This document shows, piece after piece, positions 44,601-51,806 of a DNA stretch of 64,000 nt. The DNA comes from Candidatus Pristimantibacillus lignocellulolyticus (GTDB lineage: Bacteria > Bacillota > Bacilli > Paenibacillales > Paenibacillaceae), in assembly GCA_023639215.1 (NCBI GenBank), contig CP097899.1, forward strand, positions 1,246,501 to 1,310,500. The letters run 5' to 3'. Under the pieces are notes generated by a model. It searched no databases, had not been told where the DNA came from, and worked only from the letters and a program-made list of their open reading frames with translations. Position 1 is the stretch's first letter. Each line of letters begins with the position of its first letter. The translations under genes and the position numbers were made by a program.

Positions 44601-44768
44601 CTCATTCATTAGCTGTGCTGCAAATTCACTTTGTGCAGAATCTGGTATCGTTATTTGACCTTTCTCTCTCACCAACTGATCCATATTCGGCATCATCAAG
44701 AGCACAAGTATTGTAATAACAATCCAGCTTACTAAACTTATCGATCTAGCGTTTAACCATTTCTTCAC
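41661..44768 (-). CDS. MMPL/RND-family membrane exporter (YdfJ-like)
   Basis: Large membrane exporter of 1035 residues with two halves, each with one helix, a large extracytoplasmic region and a block of five helices. Hallmarks are GTDYNILLFTRFKEELSRSNN in the first helix block and GVDYSIFLMMRYREVQ in the second, matching the MMPL GxDY motif. The loop between residues about 450 and 770 is an extended helical repeat region (NSGLNEVSDGVNTINDGFKG, LSTGVSRLYDGYSELYSGL), as in Gram-positive MMPL/YhgE-like proteins. It starts with GTG at 44768 with GGAGGAG upstream. One copy of the dispersed hairpin repeat and a TetR-type operator precede it; the TetR gene is directly upstream on the same strand. 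Confidence 0.92.
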   Translation of the reverse strand: MKKWLNARSISLVSWIVITILVLLMMPNMDQLVREKGQITIPDSAQSEFAAQLMNEMQDKDNPSYDIIAVFNSGTNEALSTAQLTQVESIIGQLKTESSKLGIVEMTTHLDHEAAEKQLASEDGTTILMQIAVSQDSGTITEIADRLNEVVDQEGIETYLTGTGLVLEDFVQSLQEGIQRTEVIAIVFILIVLIIVFRSPIVPLISLLSVGVSYLVSMGIVAQLVDHFNYPFSNFTQVFLVVILFGIGTDYNILLFTRFKEELSRSNNVLEAIKTTYQTAGKTVVYSGLAVFIGFITLIFAEFQVYRSSSAVAIGVAVLILVLLTLNPFFMAIMGKKMFWPVKKFEGHSDSRLWAMLSKFSVMRPIITLVLILALCIPIALSYSRVLSYNDLIEVEDHFRSKQGINVIEEHYSAGFSSPTSLVLKMDRELDNTLDLQAIDELAASLLNVDGVSNIFTVTRPEGEKINELYISDQTSELNSGLNEVSDGVNTINDGFKGVEDQLAGQDTNDLNSIQQLIDGTSTVQAGATQLGNVLEQLSDGIKSGATGADELATGLTTLQGNITELSTGVSRLYDGYSELYSGLNLYGNQFTAIKQAINGTIEGYKQIEQSMNLLIEEQPELVNHASIQTTLAIAASAQTQLSELVTGLDQFSSQHVAAMSALATANESLLAVNGAFGLMNDGVTALIAGSDRLSKGLEEGSQGSAEIAGKSGELASGIGQINDGQREVLAKLTGLVEQMTELQSGLSESTNGLDQISEGLTEAQNYLIGLSGSSAAQKFYIPDDIIASDEFQQSMDMYMSDDRKYVTMNIVLSVNPYSKEAITIVQNVNKQLQASIEGSILQDGEYALGGKSAQNVDLQQISSSDLNRTAVMMLIGIGIVLLFITRSLWSSLIIVASLLITYLVSLGLTELVTTEILKVEAVGWNVPFFGFIMIVALGVDYSIFLMMRYREVQHIEKDAILVAARNIGGVVISAAVILGGTFAALIPSGIYTLIEVAIMVIFGLIILSLIMLPAFMPAIMSLMGKASKRRSSEE

Positions 44769-44780
44769 TCTAACTCCTCC

Positions 44781-44845
44781 TAAAACTGTTTGTAACTTCC
44801 TTAACTACTTCTTAGTAACAAAAAGTCACATCGAGAGCACAACTT
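44781..44845 (-). repeat. Dispersed 5'-UTR hairpin repeat, locus E (single copy)
   Basis: Read toward the MMPL gene: GATGTGACTTTTTGTTACTA ... GTTACAAACAGTTTTAG, then the GGAGGAG ribosome site. The core from ACTTTTTG through AGAAGTA is identical over 21 bases to the inner unit at locus B. Arms ACTTTTTGT and ACAAACAGT pair with one mismatch. It lies downstream of the operator, so it should be in the 5'-UTR. Confidence 0.85.
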
Positions 44846-44848
44846 TTT

Positions 44849-44868
44849 AGGAATGAATATTCATTCCT
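44849..44868. promoter_or_regulatory. TetR-type operator upstream of MMPL gene
   Basis: AGGAATGAATATTCATTCCT is a perfect 20-bp palindrome. The same core, GAATGAATATTCATTC, occurs upstream of the TetR gene at 45495-45510. Confidence 0.8.
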
Positions 44869-44902
44869 TCTCTGTAATAGAACCTATAGTAGGTTCAGTT
44901 TA

Positions 44903-45475
44903 TTAATTGCTATTTTTTATAGCGTCCCAACAACTCTCTTCAGCATGTGTGAACAACTCATCATTATTTTGTAATATGCCAACACGAATAAGTTTGAATA
45001 GCTGGACAAACGCTCCCCATACCATGCCAATTAATGCATTCACATTAAAGTCTCTGATGATTCCCTCTTTCTTACCATATTCAAGTACTTCGCGAAATAC
45101 GTTAAGCATTGTGTTAAATTCATGTGAACTTTTTTCATCTAAATAAAGAGCACCACAATGAGAGTCTATAAACAATACTGCATCAAGATGATCACTGGAA
45201 AAAGAGATTAGTCTCTTAAATATCCAACTGAATTGTTCTCTAAGTGGCAACCGATTCTCTTCTTCACCCATCACAATACTACTGGCTAAATTACCAACCC
45301 ATTGCTGGAATAGGTCATTTACTAGTTGCTCTTTACTTTCAAAATAACGATAAATCGTTCCTGCACCTACATTGGCTTGCTCAGCAATCATCGGTACAGT
45401 CGTTCCATCGTATCCTCTACTAGCAAATAAATTCAAAGCTGCGCTGAGTATATCTTCACGCTTATTGTTAGCCAT
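44903..45475 (-). CDS. TetR/AcrR-family regulator of the MMPL exporter
   Basis: Regulator of 190 residues. DNA-binding domain: REDILSAALNLFASRGYDGTTVPMIAEQANVGAGTIYRYFESKEQLVNDLF (about residues 5-55). The remaining part is a helical ligand-binding domain. The ATG at 45475 has AAGGAG five to six bases upstream; a longer frame from 45508 would read through the operator. It lies 134 bases upstream of the MMPL exporter on the same strand. Identical palindromes in front of both genes make autoregulation and control of the exporter very likely. Confidence 0.92.
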   Translation of the reverse strand: MANNKREDILSAALNLFASRGYDGTTVPMIAEQANVGAGTIYRYFESKEQLVNDLFQQWVGNLASSIVMGEEENRLPLREQFSWIFKRLISFSSDHLDAVLFIDSHCGALYLDEKSSHEFNTMLNVFREVLEYGKKEGIIRDFNVNALIGMVWGAFVQLFKLIRVGILQNNDELFTHAEESCWDAIKNSN

Positions 45476-45494
45476 AACTTTCTCCTTACAAACG

Positions 45495-45510
45495 GAATGA
45501 ATATTCATTC
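45495..45510. promoter_or_regulatory. TetR-type operator upstream of tetR
   Basis: GAATGAATATTCATTC, a perfect 16-bp palindrome, 20 bases before the TetR start codon and next to a plausible promoter (TTGCAA at 45537-45542, 17 bp, TAATAT). Same core as at 44849-44868. Confidence 0.8.
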
Positions 45511-45564
45511 ATTATATTACAACAACTAGTTTAGCTTTGCAACTATGTATGATGAATTGCAAAG

Positions 45565-45607
45565 CTCAAGATCTAAATCCGCGGTTGTACCGAATTTAGA
45601 TCTTGAG
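45565..45607. other. Long perfect inverted repeat of unknown role
   Basis: CTCAAGATCTAAAT and ATTTAGATCTTGAG are perfect 14-bp arms with a 15-base spacer. No T-run follows on either strand, so it is not a typical terminator. It lies between the iron ABC ATPase gene end and the TetR promoter region. Confidence 0.6.
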
Positions 45608-45757
45608 TACCGCTCTGTTATCTTAAACCTTCTATACTCTATAAACCCTCTATATCTGCTACCTAAACTTCATCCCATTGTCATTGATAATTTGGACTTT
45701 TAGATGCAACTAATTTAAATAATATTGTAATAACTATATCTTTTCGGCTAAGATGCT

Positions 45758-46597
45758 TTACGCCATAGCAACGGCATGCTTTCGTTCATTTTTCTCCGAG
45801 TCATCTGAATGAGCATTCGCCAATTCAAATGGAAGACATAGCGGCACTCCAGTTCTAGGATCAGCAATAATATCAGCTTCGATACCAAATACTGCCCTTA
45901 ATACATCCTTTGTCACCACTTCATCTGGTGATCCCTCACTAATAACTTCTCCCTGCCTAATCGCTACAATATGCTGTGCATAGCGAGTAGCATGATTAAG
46001 GTCATGGACAACCATAACAATCGTTCTACCTTCTTCTGCATTCAATTGTTGTAGCAACTTAAGTACCTCTAATTGATGTGCCATATCTAGATAAGTTGTC
46101 GGTTCATCAAGAAATAACATGTCAGTTCCTTGCGCAAGAGCCATAGCAATCCAAGCTCTTTGACGTTGGCCGCCCGACAATTGATCGATTGGTCTATTGT
46201 GAAACTCTAGCATTCCCGTCACTTCGATTGCCCAATGAATAATTTCCTTGTCTTCCTTAGTAAGCGAGCCAAATCCCTTTTGATATGGGAAACGTCCATA
46301 TGAAATTAACTCAGACACAGTAAGACCATCAGGTGCTACTGGATTTTGTGGAAGAATAGCTAGATGTTTTGCTACTTCTTTTGTAGACATGCCGTGAATA
46401 GATTTACCATCAAGATAGACCATTCCTGCTTTTGGCTTCAACATACGAGCCACTGCCTTTAATATTGTTGATTTTCCAGAACCATTAGCTCCTATCAAAG
46501 CAGTTATTTTACCTTTTGGAATGACAATGTTAAGATCATCCACGATAACACGCTCGGAATATGCAATATGAAGATGCTCTGTATATAATCGTTCCAT
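45758..46597 (-). CDS. Ferric-siderophore ABC transporter ATP-binding protein (FecE/FhuC-like)
   Basis: ABC ATPase of about 279 residues. Walker A is GANGSGKSTILKAVA, signature QLSGGQRQRAWIAMALAQ, Walker B TDMLFLDEPTTYLDMAHQLE and switch VVHDLNHATRYA, the FepC/FhuC pattern. The sequence ISYGRFPYQKGFG after the Q-loop is typical of siderophore systems. ATG 46597 (MERLYTEHLHIAY) is preferred; a GTG at 46609 overlaps the ribosome site. It is the last gene of a minus-strand operon with two FecCD permeases and a ferredoxin-reductase-like enzyme, and it energises the importer. Confidence 0.93.
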   Translation of the reverse strand: MERLYTEHLHIAYSERVIVDDLNIVIPKGKITALIGANGSGKSTILKAVARMLKPKAGMVYLDGKSIHGMSTKEVAKHLAILPQNPVAPDGLTVSELISYGRFPYQKGFGSLTKEDKEIIHWAIEVTGMLEFHNRPIDQLSGGQRQRAWIAMALAQGTDMLFLDEPTTYLDMAHQLEVLKLLQQLNAEEGRTIVMVVHDLNHATRYAQHIVAIRQGEVISEGSPDEVVTKDVLRAVFGIEADIIADPRTGVPLCLPFELANAHSDDSEKNERKHAVAMA

Positions 46598-46631
46598 AAT
46601 GCGGCTCACTCCTTTAGCAACAAATATTATA

Positions 46632-47684
46632 TTATTTCGTTAGAAGCTCTTTCATAAGCTCCTTATTTTTCTTTTTGAAGAGCTCATTATGTGAAGACAC
46701 CATACCATTTGCTCTTGCGTCAGGTGTAATAAATTGCTTTGCTTTGTTAATCGCATTGGCAGCATCTTGGAATGCCCCAGCAATAAGATGCAACTTACCC
46801 TCATGATGCAATATATCACCAGCTGCATAAATTCCTGCAATAGAAGTTTCACTCATCGGAGTTCCTGCAATCCAGTAGTCTTCCTCAAGTTCGATTTTCA
46901 GCTCGCTTTGCTTCAGTAATTCCATCTCACGCTCATAACCATGGTTAATAATAACTTCGTCGACTGCCAGTTCTAGTTGCTCATTATCATCGTTTTTCTT
47001 TAATATGACACGTTCTATAGATTCATGATCATCAGAAGCTACCAAAGTTTCAATTGTTGTATTAAGCAACAGCTCTGCAGAACTATTACGAAGTCGCGAT
47101 ATTTCTGCCTCATGGCCTTTAAGCATGTCACTACGATAGGTTAGATATACCTTTTCGGCAATAGGTTCAAGCTCATTGGCCCAATCTATTGCTGCATTTC
47201 CTCCGCCGGAAATGAGTACGATCTTATTCTTGAAATAGGCAAGAGATTTGACTGTATAGTGTAAATTCGTCACCTCAAACCGTTCAGCACCTTCAATATT
47301 AAGTTTAGTAGGTTTCAATATTCCTCCGCCCACCGCAAATATTATTGTTTTTGAATAATGCTTCTCTCCACTTGCCGTTAGTAGTTCAAATATGCCATCC
47401 TCTGCTCTCGATACAGAGATCACTTTCTGTCCAAGTACAACCTCAGGATCAAATGTTCTAGCCTGTGATTCCAACTGTTCGATTAATTGTGCGCCAGGAG
47501 TAGGTTTCAACCCACCTACATCCCATATCATTTTTTCTGGATAGATATGAACCTTGCCACCAAGATGAGGCTGAAATTCGATAATTTTAATAGATAGCTC
47601 TCGCAAACCACCATAAAAGGCTGCGTATAATCCTGCTGGCCCTCCACCCACAATAGTTACATCAAGTATGTGTCTATTTTCCAT
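46632..47684 (-). CDS. Ferredoxin/flavodoxin-NADP+ reductase-like flavoprotein (YumC type)
   Basis: Thioredoxin-reductase-fold flavoprotein of 350 residues without the CxxC active-site pair, as in YumC-type ferredoxin-NADP reductases. FAD-binding GGGPAGLYAAFYGGLRELS at the N-terminus, NAD(P)H-binding ISGGGNAAIDWANEL at about residue 160, and the second FAD site GIYAAGDILHHEGKLHLIAGAFQDAANAINKA. AAGGAG lies eight bases before the ATG. It sits inside a Fur-controlled siderophore uptake operon between permease and ATPase genes. I infer that it supplies electrons for reductive iron release from the imported siderophore; such reductases are known in Bacilli. Confidence 0.9.
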   Translation of the reverse strand: MENRHILDVTIVGGGPAGLYAAFYGGLRELSIKIIEFQPHLGGKVHIYPEKMIWDVGGLKPTPGAQLIEQLESQARTFDPEVVLGQKVISVSRAEDGIFELLTASGEKHYSKTIIFAVGGGILKPTKLNIEGAERFEVTNLHYTVKSLAYFKNKIVLISGGGNAAIDWANELEPIAEKVYLTYRSDMLKGHEAEISRLRNSSAELLLNTTIETLVASDDHESIERVILKKNDDNEQLELAVDEVIINHGYEREMELLKQSELKIELEEDYWIAGTPMSETSIAGIYAAGDILHHEGKLHLIAGAFQDAANAINKAKQFITPDARANGMVSSHNELFKKKNKELMKELLTK

Positions 47685-47703
47685 TGTATGTTCTCCTTCT
47701 ATA

Positions 47704-48738
47704 TTAAGATTTGGATTTTGCTAACTGATATAAGAAATATGGTGCTCCTAGAACGGCTACAACAATTCCTGTTGGTATCTCAGATGGTTGCAAGATTACG
47801 CGACCGACGGTATCCGATACAAGCATAAGTAAGCTTCCTACAAGTGCCGAAGTAGGAATAAGAAATTGATGTTTTGGGCCAACAATTCGTTTAGCCAGAT
47901 GAGGTCCAATTAAACCTACAAAACCTATCCCCCCGCTTACTGCTACAGAGGCACCAGAAAGTCCAACCGCAATAGCTAGTAATATTATTCTTTCCTTCTC
48001 AATAGGAGCACCTAGCCCTGTTGCCGTCTGATCACCTAAACTCAATATGTTCATTATTTTTGCCTTATACATAGCTAGTGGTATTAATATTACAATCCAT
48101 GGAAGAAGGGAGAGTACATAACTCCAGTTCGCTCCCCATATACTCCCTGCTAACCATGTGGCAACCATTTGATATTTATCCGGATTTAGCCTCAACGTCA
48201 ATACGATCATAACTGAACTAATACCTGCCGCAACTGCAATTCCCGTTAGTATTAGTCTAATCGGCGAGATCCCCTCATTCTTCTTGTAAGATAGCATGTA
48301 AATTAAAGATGCTGTTGCACCTGCTCCTATTAGTGCAAGTACAGGTACTAGAAAAATTGAACCTATTGTAGCTGTTGTAAAGAATGAAATATAGAGCATA
48401 ACCATTAACCCTGCACCTGCGTTAATACCTAGAATACCTGGATCTGCTAGTGCATTACGCGAAATACCTTGAAGAATACAACCTGATACTGCAAGCCCCG
48501 CACCTACTAGCATTGAAATGACAATACGAGGTAATCTGAATTCAAATAATATAGTGGATTGTTGTTTCGTTCCGTATCCAAATAGTGTTTTAAATACCGT
48601 CATTGGTCCTAACTTCATATGTCCACTGTTCATACTAATGACGAAAGCTATAATAATTAGAAGAATCATAATACCTATAACAATGTAGGATTTTTTCTTT
48701 CTCTGCCTAGAAGCAACAAATATAGGTGAGTGTTCCAT
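47704..48738 (-). CDS. FecCD-family siderophore ABC permease, second subunit
   Basis: FecCD-type permease of 344 residues with about nine to ten helices. Marks: LFEFRLPRIVISMLVGAGLAVSGCILQGISRNALADPGILGINAGAGL (signature after helix 2) and SGGIGFVGLIGPHLAKRIVGPKHQF near the C-terminus with the coupling helix. Its ATG immediately follows the stop of the first permease gene (TAGATG). GGAGGGAG lies in the end of that gene. It would form a heterodimer with the first permease. Confidence 0.93.
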   Translation of the reverse strand: MEHSPIFVASRQRKKKSYIVIGIMILLIIIAFVISMNSGHMKLGPMTVFKTLFGYGTKQQSTILFEFRLPRIVISMLVGAGLAVSGCILQGISRNALADPGILGINAGAGLMVMLYISFFTTATIGSIFLVPVLALIGAGATASLIYMLSYKKNEGISPIRLILTGIAVAAGISSVMIVLTLRLNPDKYQMVATWLAGSIWGANWSYVLSLLPWIVILIPLAMYKAKIMNILSLGDQTATGLGAPIEKERIILLAIAVGLSGASVAVSGGIGFVGLIGPHLAKRIVGPKHQFLIPTSALVGSLLMLVSDTVGRVILQPSEIPTGIVVAVLGAPYFLYQLAKSKS

Positions 48739-49791
48739 CTATAACTCCCTCCTCTCTTTACGAGCAAGATATAGGAAGAAGGGAACACCTATTATGGCAA
48801 TAAGTGCTCCAATTGGTGTCTCATACGGGGGATTAATCATTCTTGCGCATAGGTCAGCAAGGACAACTAGCAGACTACCAAGAATTGCGGAGCAAGGGAT
48901 AATCCATTTGTAATCGACACCTACTAGATAGCGTGTTAGATGAGGGATAATAAGTCCAATAAAACCTACTGAGCCTACTACTGAAACCGCAGAACCAGCT
49001 AGAATAAGCACCACTATTACTCCTACAAACTTAACGAGTTTCGTTCTTTGCCCTAATCCAGCAGCAATATCTTCTCCTAGACTTAGTAGAGATATCGATC
49101 TGGAAAGAATCATCGCTGTAATTAATGCACCTATAACCCACGGTAGCATTATTTTCAGTTGATACCACTTCGTTCCTGCAACACCGCCTGCATAAAAATA
49201 TGCTAGATCAAGCCCAATTTTAAAGTAAAGAGCTATTCCTTGACTTAGAGCAATAAGCAGTGCACTTACTGCTGCACCAGCGAGAACTAGCCTTATAGGA
49301 GTAAGTCCACCTACAGCAAGAGACCCAACGCCAAATACGATAATTGCTCCCATTGCTGCTCCGATAAAAGAGTATATAATAAGCATCGAGAACGAAAGTC
49401 CCGGAAAAAATGCAAAGCAAAGTGCAATAACAAATCCAGAACCAGCATTAATGCCAAGCAAACCTGAATCTGCCATTGGATTGCGCGTCATTCCCTGCAT
49501 AATTGCTCCTGCTACCGCAAAGCTTGCACCAATCATTGCGCCTCCTATAACACGTGGAAGACGCAATTCTTGAATAATATTATGTTCCGTTATGTTCGGA
49601 TTAAATTGAAATATTGCTTCCCACACTAACGACAAAGGAATCTTTGCTGCACCAAATGAAACAGACACAGCCATACTTATTAGCAATGCCGCAAAACCTC
49701 CAATTAATATAAGTGTTGCAGTAATTGGACGGGTTCTAAGTTTCACAGGTGATGTAGTTATCATATTGTTAGATTCCTGTATAGCTGCCAT
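48739..49791 (-). CDS. FecCD-family siderophore ABC permease, first subunit
   Basis: FecCD-type permease of 350 residues. Marks: IIQELRLPRVIGGAMIGASFAVAGAIMQGMTRNPMADSGLLGINAGSGF and VVGSVGFIGLIIPHLTRYLVGVDYKWIIP. N-terminal cytosolic extension of about 20 residues, then about ten helices. It lies 63 bases downstream of the ABC exporter gene and abuts the second permease, forming the membrane part of the importer with it. Confidence 0.93.
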   Translation of the reverse strand: MAAIQESNNMITTSPVKLRTRPITATLILIGGFAALLISMAVSVSFGAAKIPLSLVWEAIFQFNPNITEHNIIQELRLPRVIGGAMIGASFAVAGAIMQGMTRNPMADSGLLGINAGSGFVIALCFAFFPGLSFSMLIIYSFIGAAMGAIIVFGVGSLAVGGLTPIRLVLAGAAVSALLIALSQGIALYFKIGLDLAYFYAGGVAGTKWYQLKIMLPWVIGALITAMILSRSISLLSLGEDIAAGLGQRTKLVKFVGVIVVLILAGSAVSVVGSVGFIGLIIPHLTRYLVGVDYKWIIPCSAILGSLLVVLADLCARMINPPYETPIGALIAIIGVPFFLYLARKERREL

Positions 49792-49854
49792 CTTACTCTC
49801 CCTATCTGTATATTTATCGTTTACGGCTTTTTGTGTGAACTTAACGGAATTTCA

Positions 49855-51570
49855 TTACGCACCGAATTGAGCCTGATGTAGTCGACTATAAATTCCTTCC
49901 GATTGTAATAATTCTGCATGTCGTCCTTCTTCAGCAATTCCTTGCTCTGCTACAACAATAATGCGGTCAGCATTTTTGATTGTCGCTAGACGATGAGCAA
50001 TTACAAGCGTTGTACGCCCTTCAGACAATTCTTCTAGCGCAGATTGAATTGCTGTTTCTGTTTCTGTATCTAGTGCAGAAGTTGCCTCATCTAGAATAAG
50101 AATTCGAGGATTTTTCAAGAACATTCGAGCAATCGATAACCGTTGCTTCTGCCCACCGGACAGTTTCACTCCCCGTTCACCAATCAAAGTATCCAATCCT
50201 TCGGGCATTGACTCAATCGTATCCACTAATTGTGCACGACGAGCTGCTTCACATATTTCTTCCTCGTTAGCATGTAACTTACCGTAAGCAATATTTTCAC
50301 GAATAGAACCATCGAATAAGAACACATCTTGTTGTACGATTCCGATGTGAGAACGTAAAGAATGAAGTGTAAGATCCCTAATATCCAATCCATCTATTGT
50401 TATAGAACCTTCAGTAACATCATAAAAACGTGGAAGTAATGAACAAAGTGTAGTCTTTCCACCACCAGATGGACCGACAAGTGCAACAGTTTCTCCCGCT
50501 ACAACATTAAGGTTAATATTTTTCAGTACAGGCTCCTTTTCATCATAGGTAAAGCTTACATTAGAGAATGATATATCTCCTTTAATCTGATCTAGATGAA
50601 CCGCATTCGGCTTGTCATCTACATCTGGTACAGTCTCTAGCAGTTCCAAAAATCTACGGAAGCCAGCAATCCCTTTCGGGTATGTTTCAATAACAGAATT
50701 TATTTGTTTAATTGGTCCTAAGAAAACATTCGATAACATAACAAACGCAATAAATTCACCGTAGCTCATTTGCTTATTTAGAACAAACCATGTACCGAAG
50801 ATCAACACAAAGATCGATACAAACTTCATCAGAACAAAGCTGAATGATGAGTTCCAAGCCATAATACGATAAGCAATTAATTTGGAAATTCTGAATCGAT
50901 TGTTGTTATCAGCGAATTTCGCAATTTCATAGTCTTCATTAGAAAAAGCTTGAACAACACGAATACCGCTAATATTATTTTCAACCCTTGCATTGTAATC
51001 TGCGACATCTGAGAACATACGAGAAAATGCTCTAGACATTTTTTTACTGAAATAAAGCGATAGATAGATCATTAACGGCACGATGATAAAGGTAAGTACA
51101 GCAAGCTGCCAATTAATGCCGAGCATAATAGCAAATGCTCCAGTCAGCGTCATAATAGCAACAAACAAATCCTCTGGTCCATGGTGTGCAATTTCACCGA
51201 TATCCATTAAATCATTAGTCATTCTAGAAACTAAATGTCCCGTCTTATTATTATCGAAAAAACGGAATGAAAGCTTTTGAACTCGATTGAATAGTTGCTT
51301 TCTCATATCCGTCTCGATATTTATTCCGAGCATATGTCCCCAGTATGTAACAACAAAATGTAAAACCGAGCTAATAATATAGATAACTAGTAATCCAATA
51401 CAAGCATATAAAATCCAATTCCAATTACCACTTGGTAGTAAGTTATCAACTACACGGTTAACTGCAATTGGAAATGCCAACTCCAACAAAGCTGCCAATA
51501 TCGCGCAGCCAAAATCAAGAATAAATAACTTCTTATAAGGACGATAGTATTCAAAAAACCGACGAAGCAT
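49855..51570 (-). CDS. ABC exporter-type fused permease/ATPase heading the siderophore operon
   Basis: Half-transporter of 571 residues: six-helix transmembrane domain (about residues 1-310) and nucleotide-binding domain (about 330-571). Motifs: Walker A GPSGGGKTTLCSLLP, Q-loop IGIVQQDVFLFDGS, signature VKLSGGQKQRLSIARMFL, Walker B RILILDEATSALDTETE and switch VIAHRLATIKN. It is a homodimer type (YfiB/MsbA-like). It begins with ATG 51570 after AAGGAGG, with a Fur box about 50 bases upstream, and heads the FecCD/FecCD/reductase/ATPase genes. Possible roles are siderophore export or recycling, or a mycobacterial IrtAB-like import role; the sequence alone does not decide. Confidence 0.9.
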   Translation of the reverse strand: MLRRFFEYYRPYKKLFILDFGCAILAALLELAFPIAVNRVVDNLLPSGNWNWILYACIGLLVIYIISSVLHFVVTYWGHMLGINIETDMRKQLFNRVQKLSFRFFDNNKTGHLVSRMTNDLMDIGEIAHHGPEDLFVAIMTLTGAFAIMLGINWQLAVLTFIIVPLMIYLSLYFSKKMSRAFSRMFSDVADYNARVENNISGIRVVQAFSNEDYEIAKFADNNNRFRISKLIAYRIMAWNSSFSFVLMKFVSIFVLIFGTWFVLNKQMSYGEFIAFVMLSNVFLGPIKQINSVIETYPKGIAGFRRFLELLETVPDVDDKPNAVHLDQIKGDISFSNVSFTYDEKEPVLKNINLNVVAGETVALVGPSGGGKTTLCSLLPRFYDVTEGSITIDGLDIRDLTLHSLRSHIGIVQQDVFLFDGSIRENIAYGKLHANEEEICEAARRAQLVDTIESMPEGLDTLIGERGVKLSGGQKQRLSIARMFLKNPRILILDEATSALDTETETAIQSALEELSEGRTTLVIAHRLATIKNADRIIVVAEQGIAEEGRHAELLQSEGIYSRLHQAQFGA

Positions 51571-51620
51571 CTTGTTCCTCCTTGAGCTAGTAATATTTTA
51601 CGATGAAACCTAAACTTTTA

Positions 51621-51641
51621 TGATAACGATTCTCATTATCA
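51621..51641. promoter_or_regulatory. Fur box upstream of the siderophore transport operon
   Basis: Starts TGATAACGATTCTCATTA and ends TTATCA; about 16 of 19 bases match the classical GATAATGATAATCATTATC. It lies about 50 bases upstream of the ABC exporter start. Confidence 0.85.
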
Positions 51642-51806
51642 AGTATATAAAAAACTATAAATCATAATGAATGTTTATGCAATGGACGAAATAAATTAAT
51701 CTTTTGTACAAAATATCGATGCCCTATGCTAATGGACGAATTAAATGACTATTTTACAAAGAAAAAAGGAGGTTGTGATTACCTTCGGTTTTCAAGTAAT
51801 GTTCTA

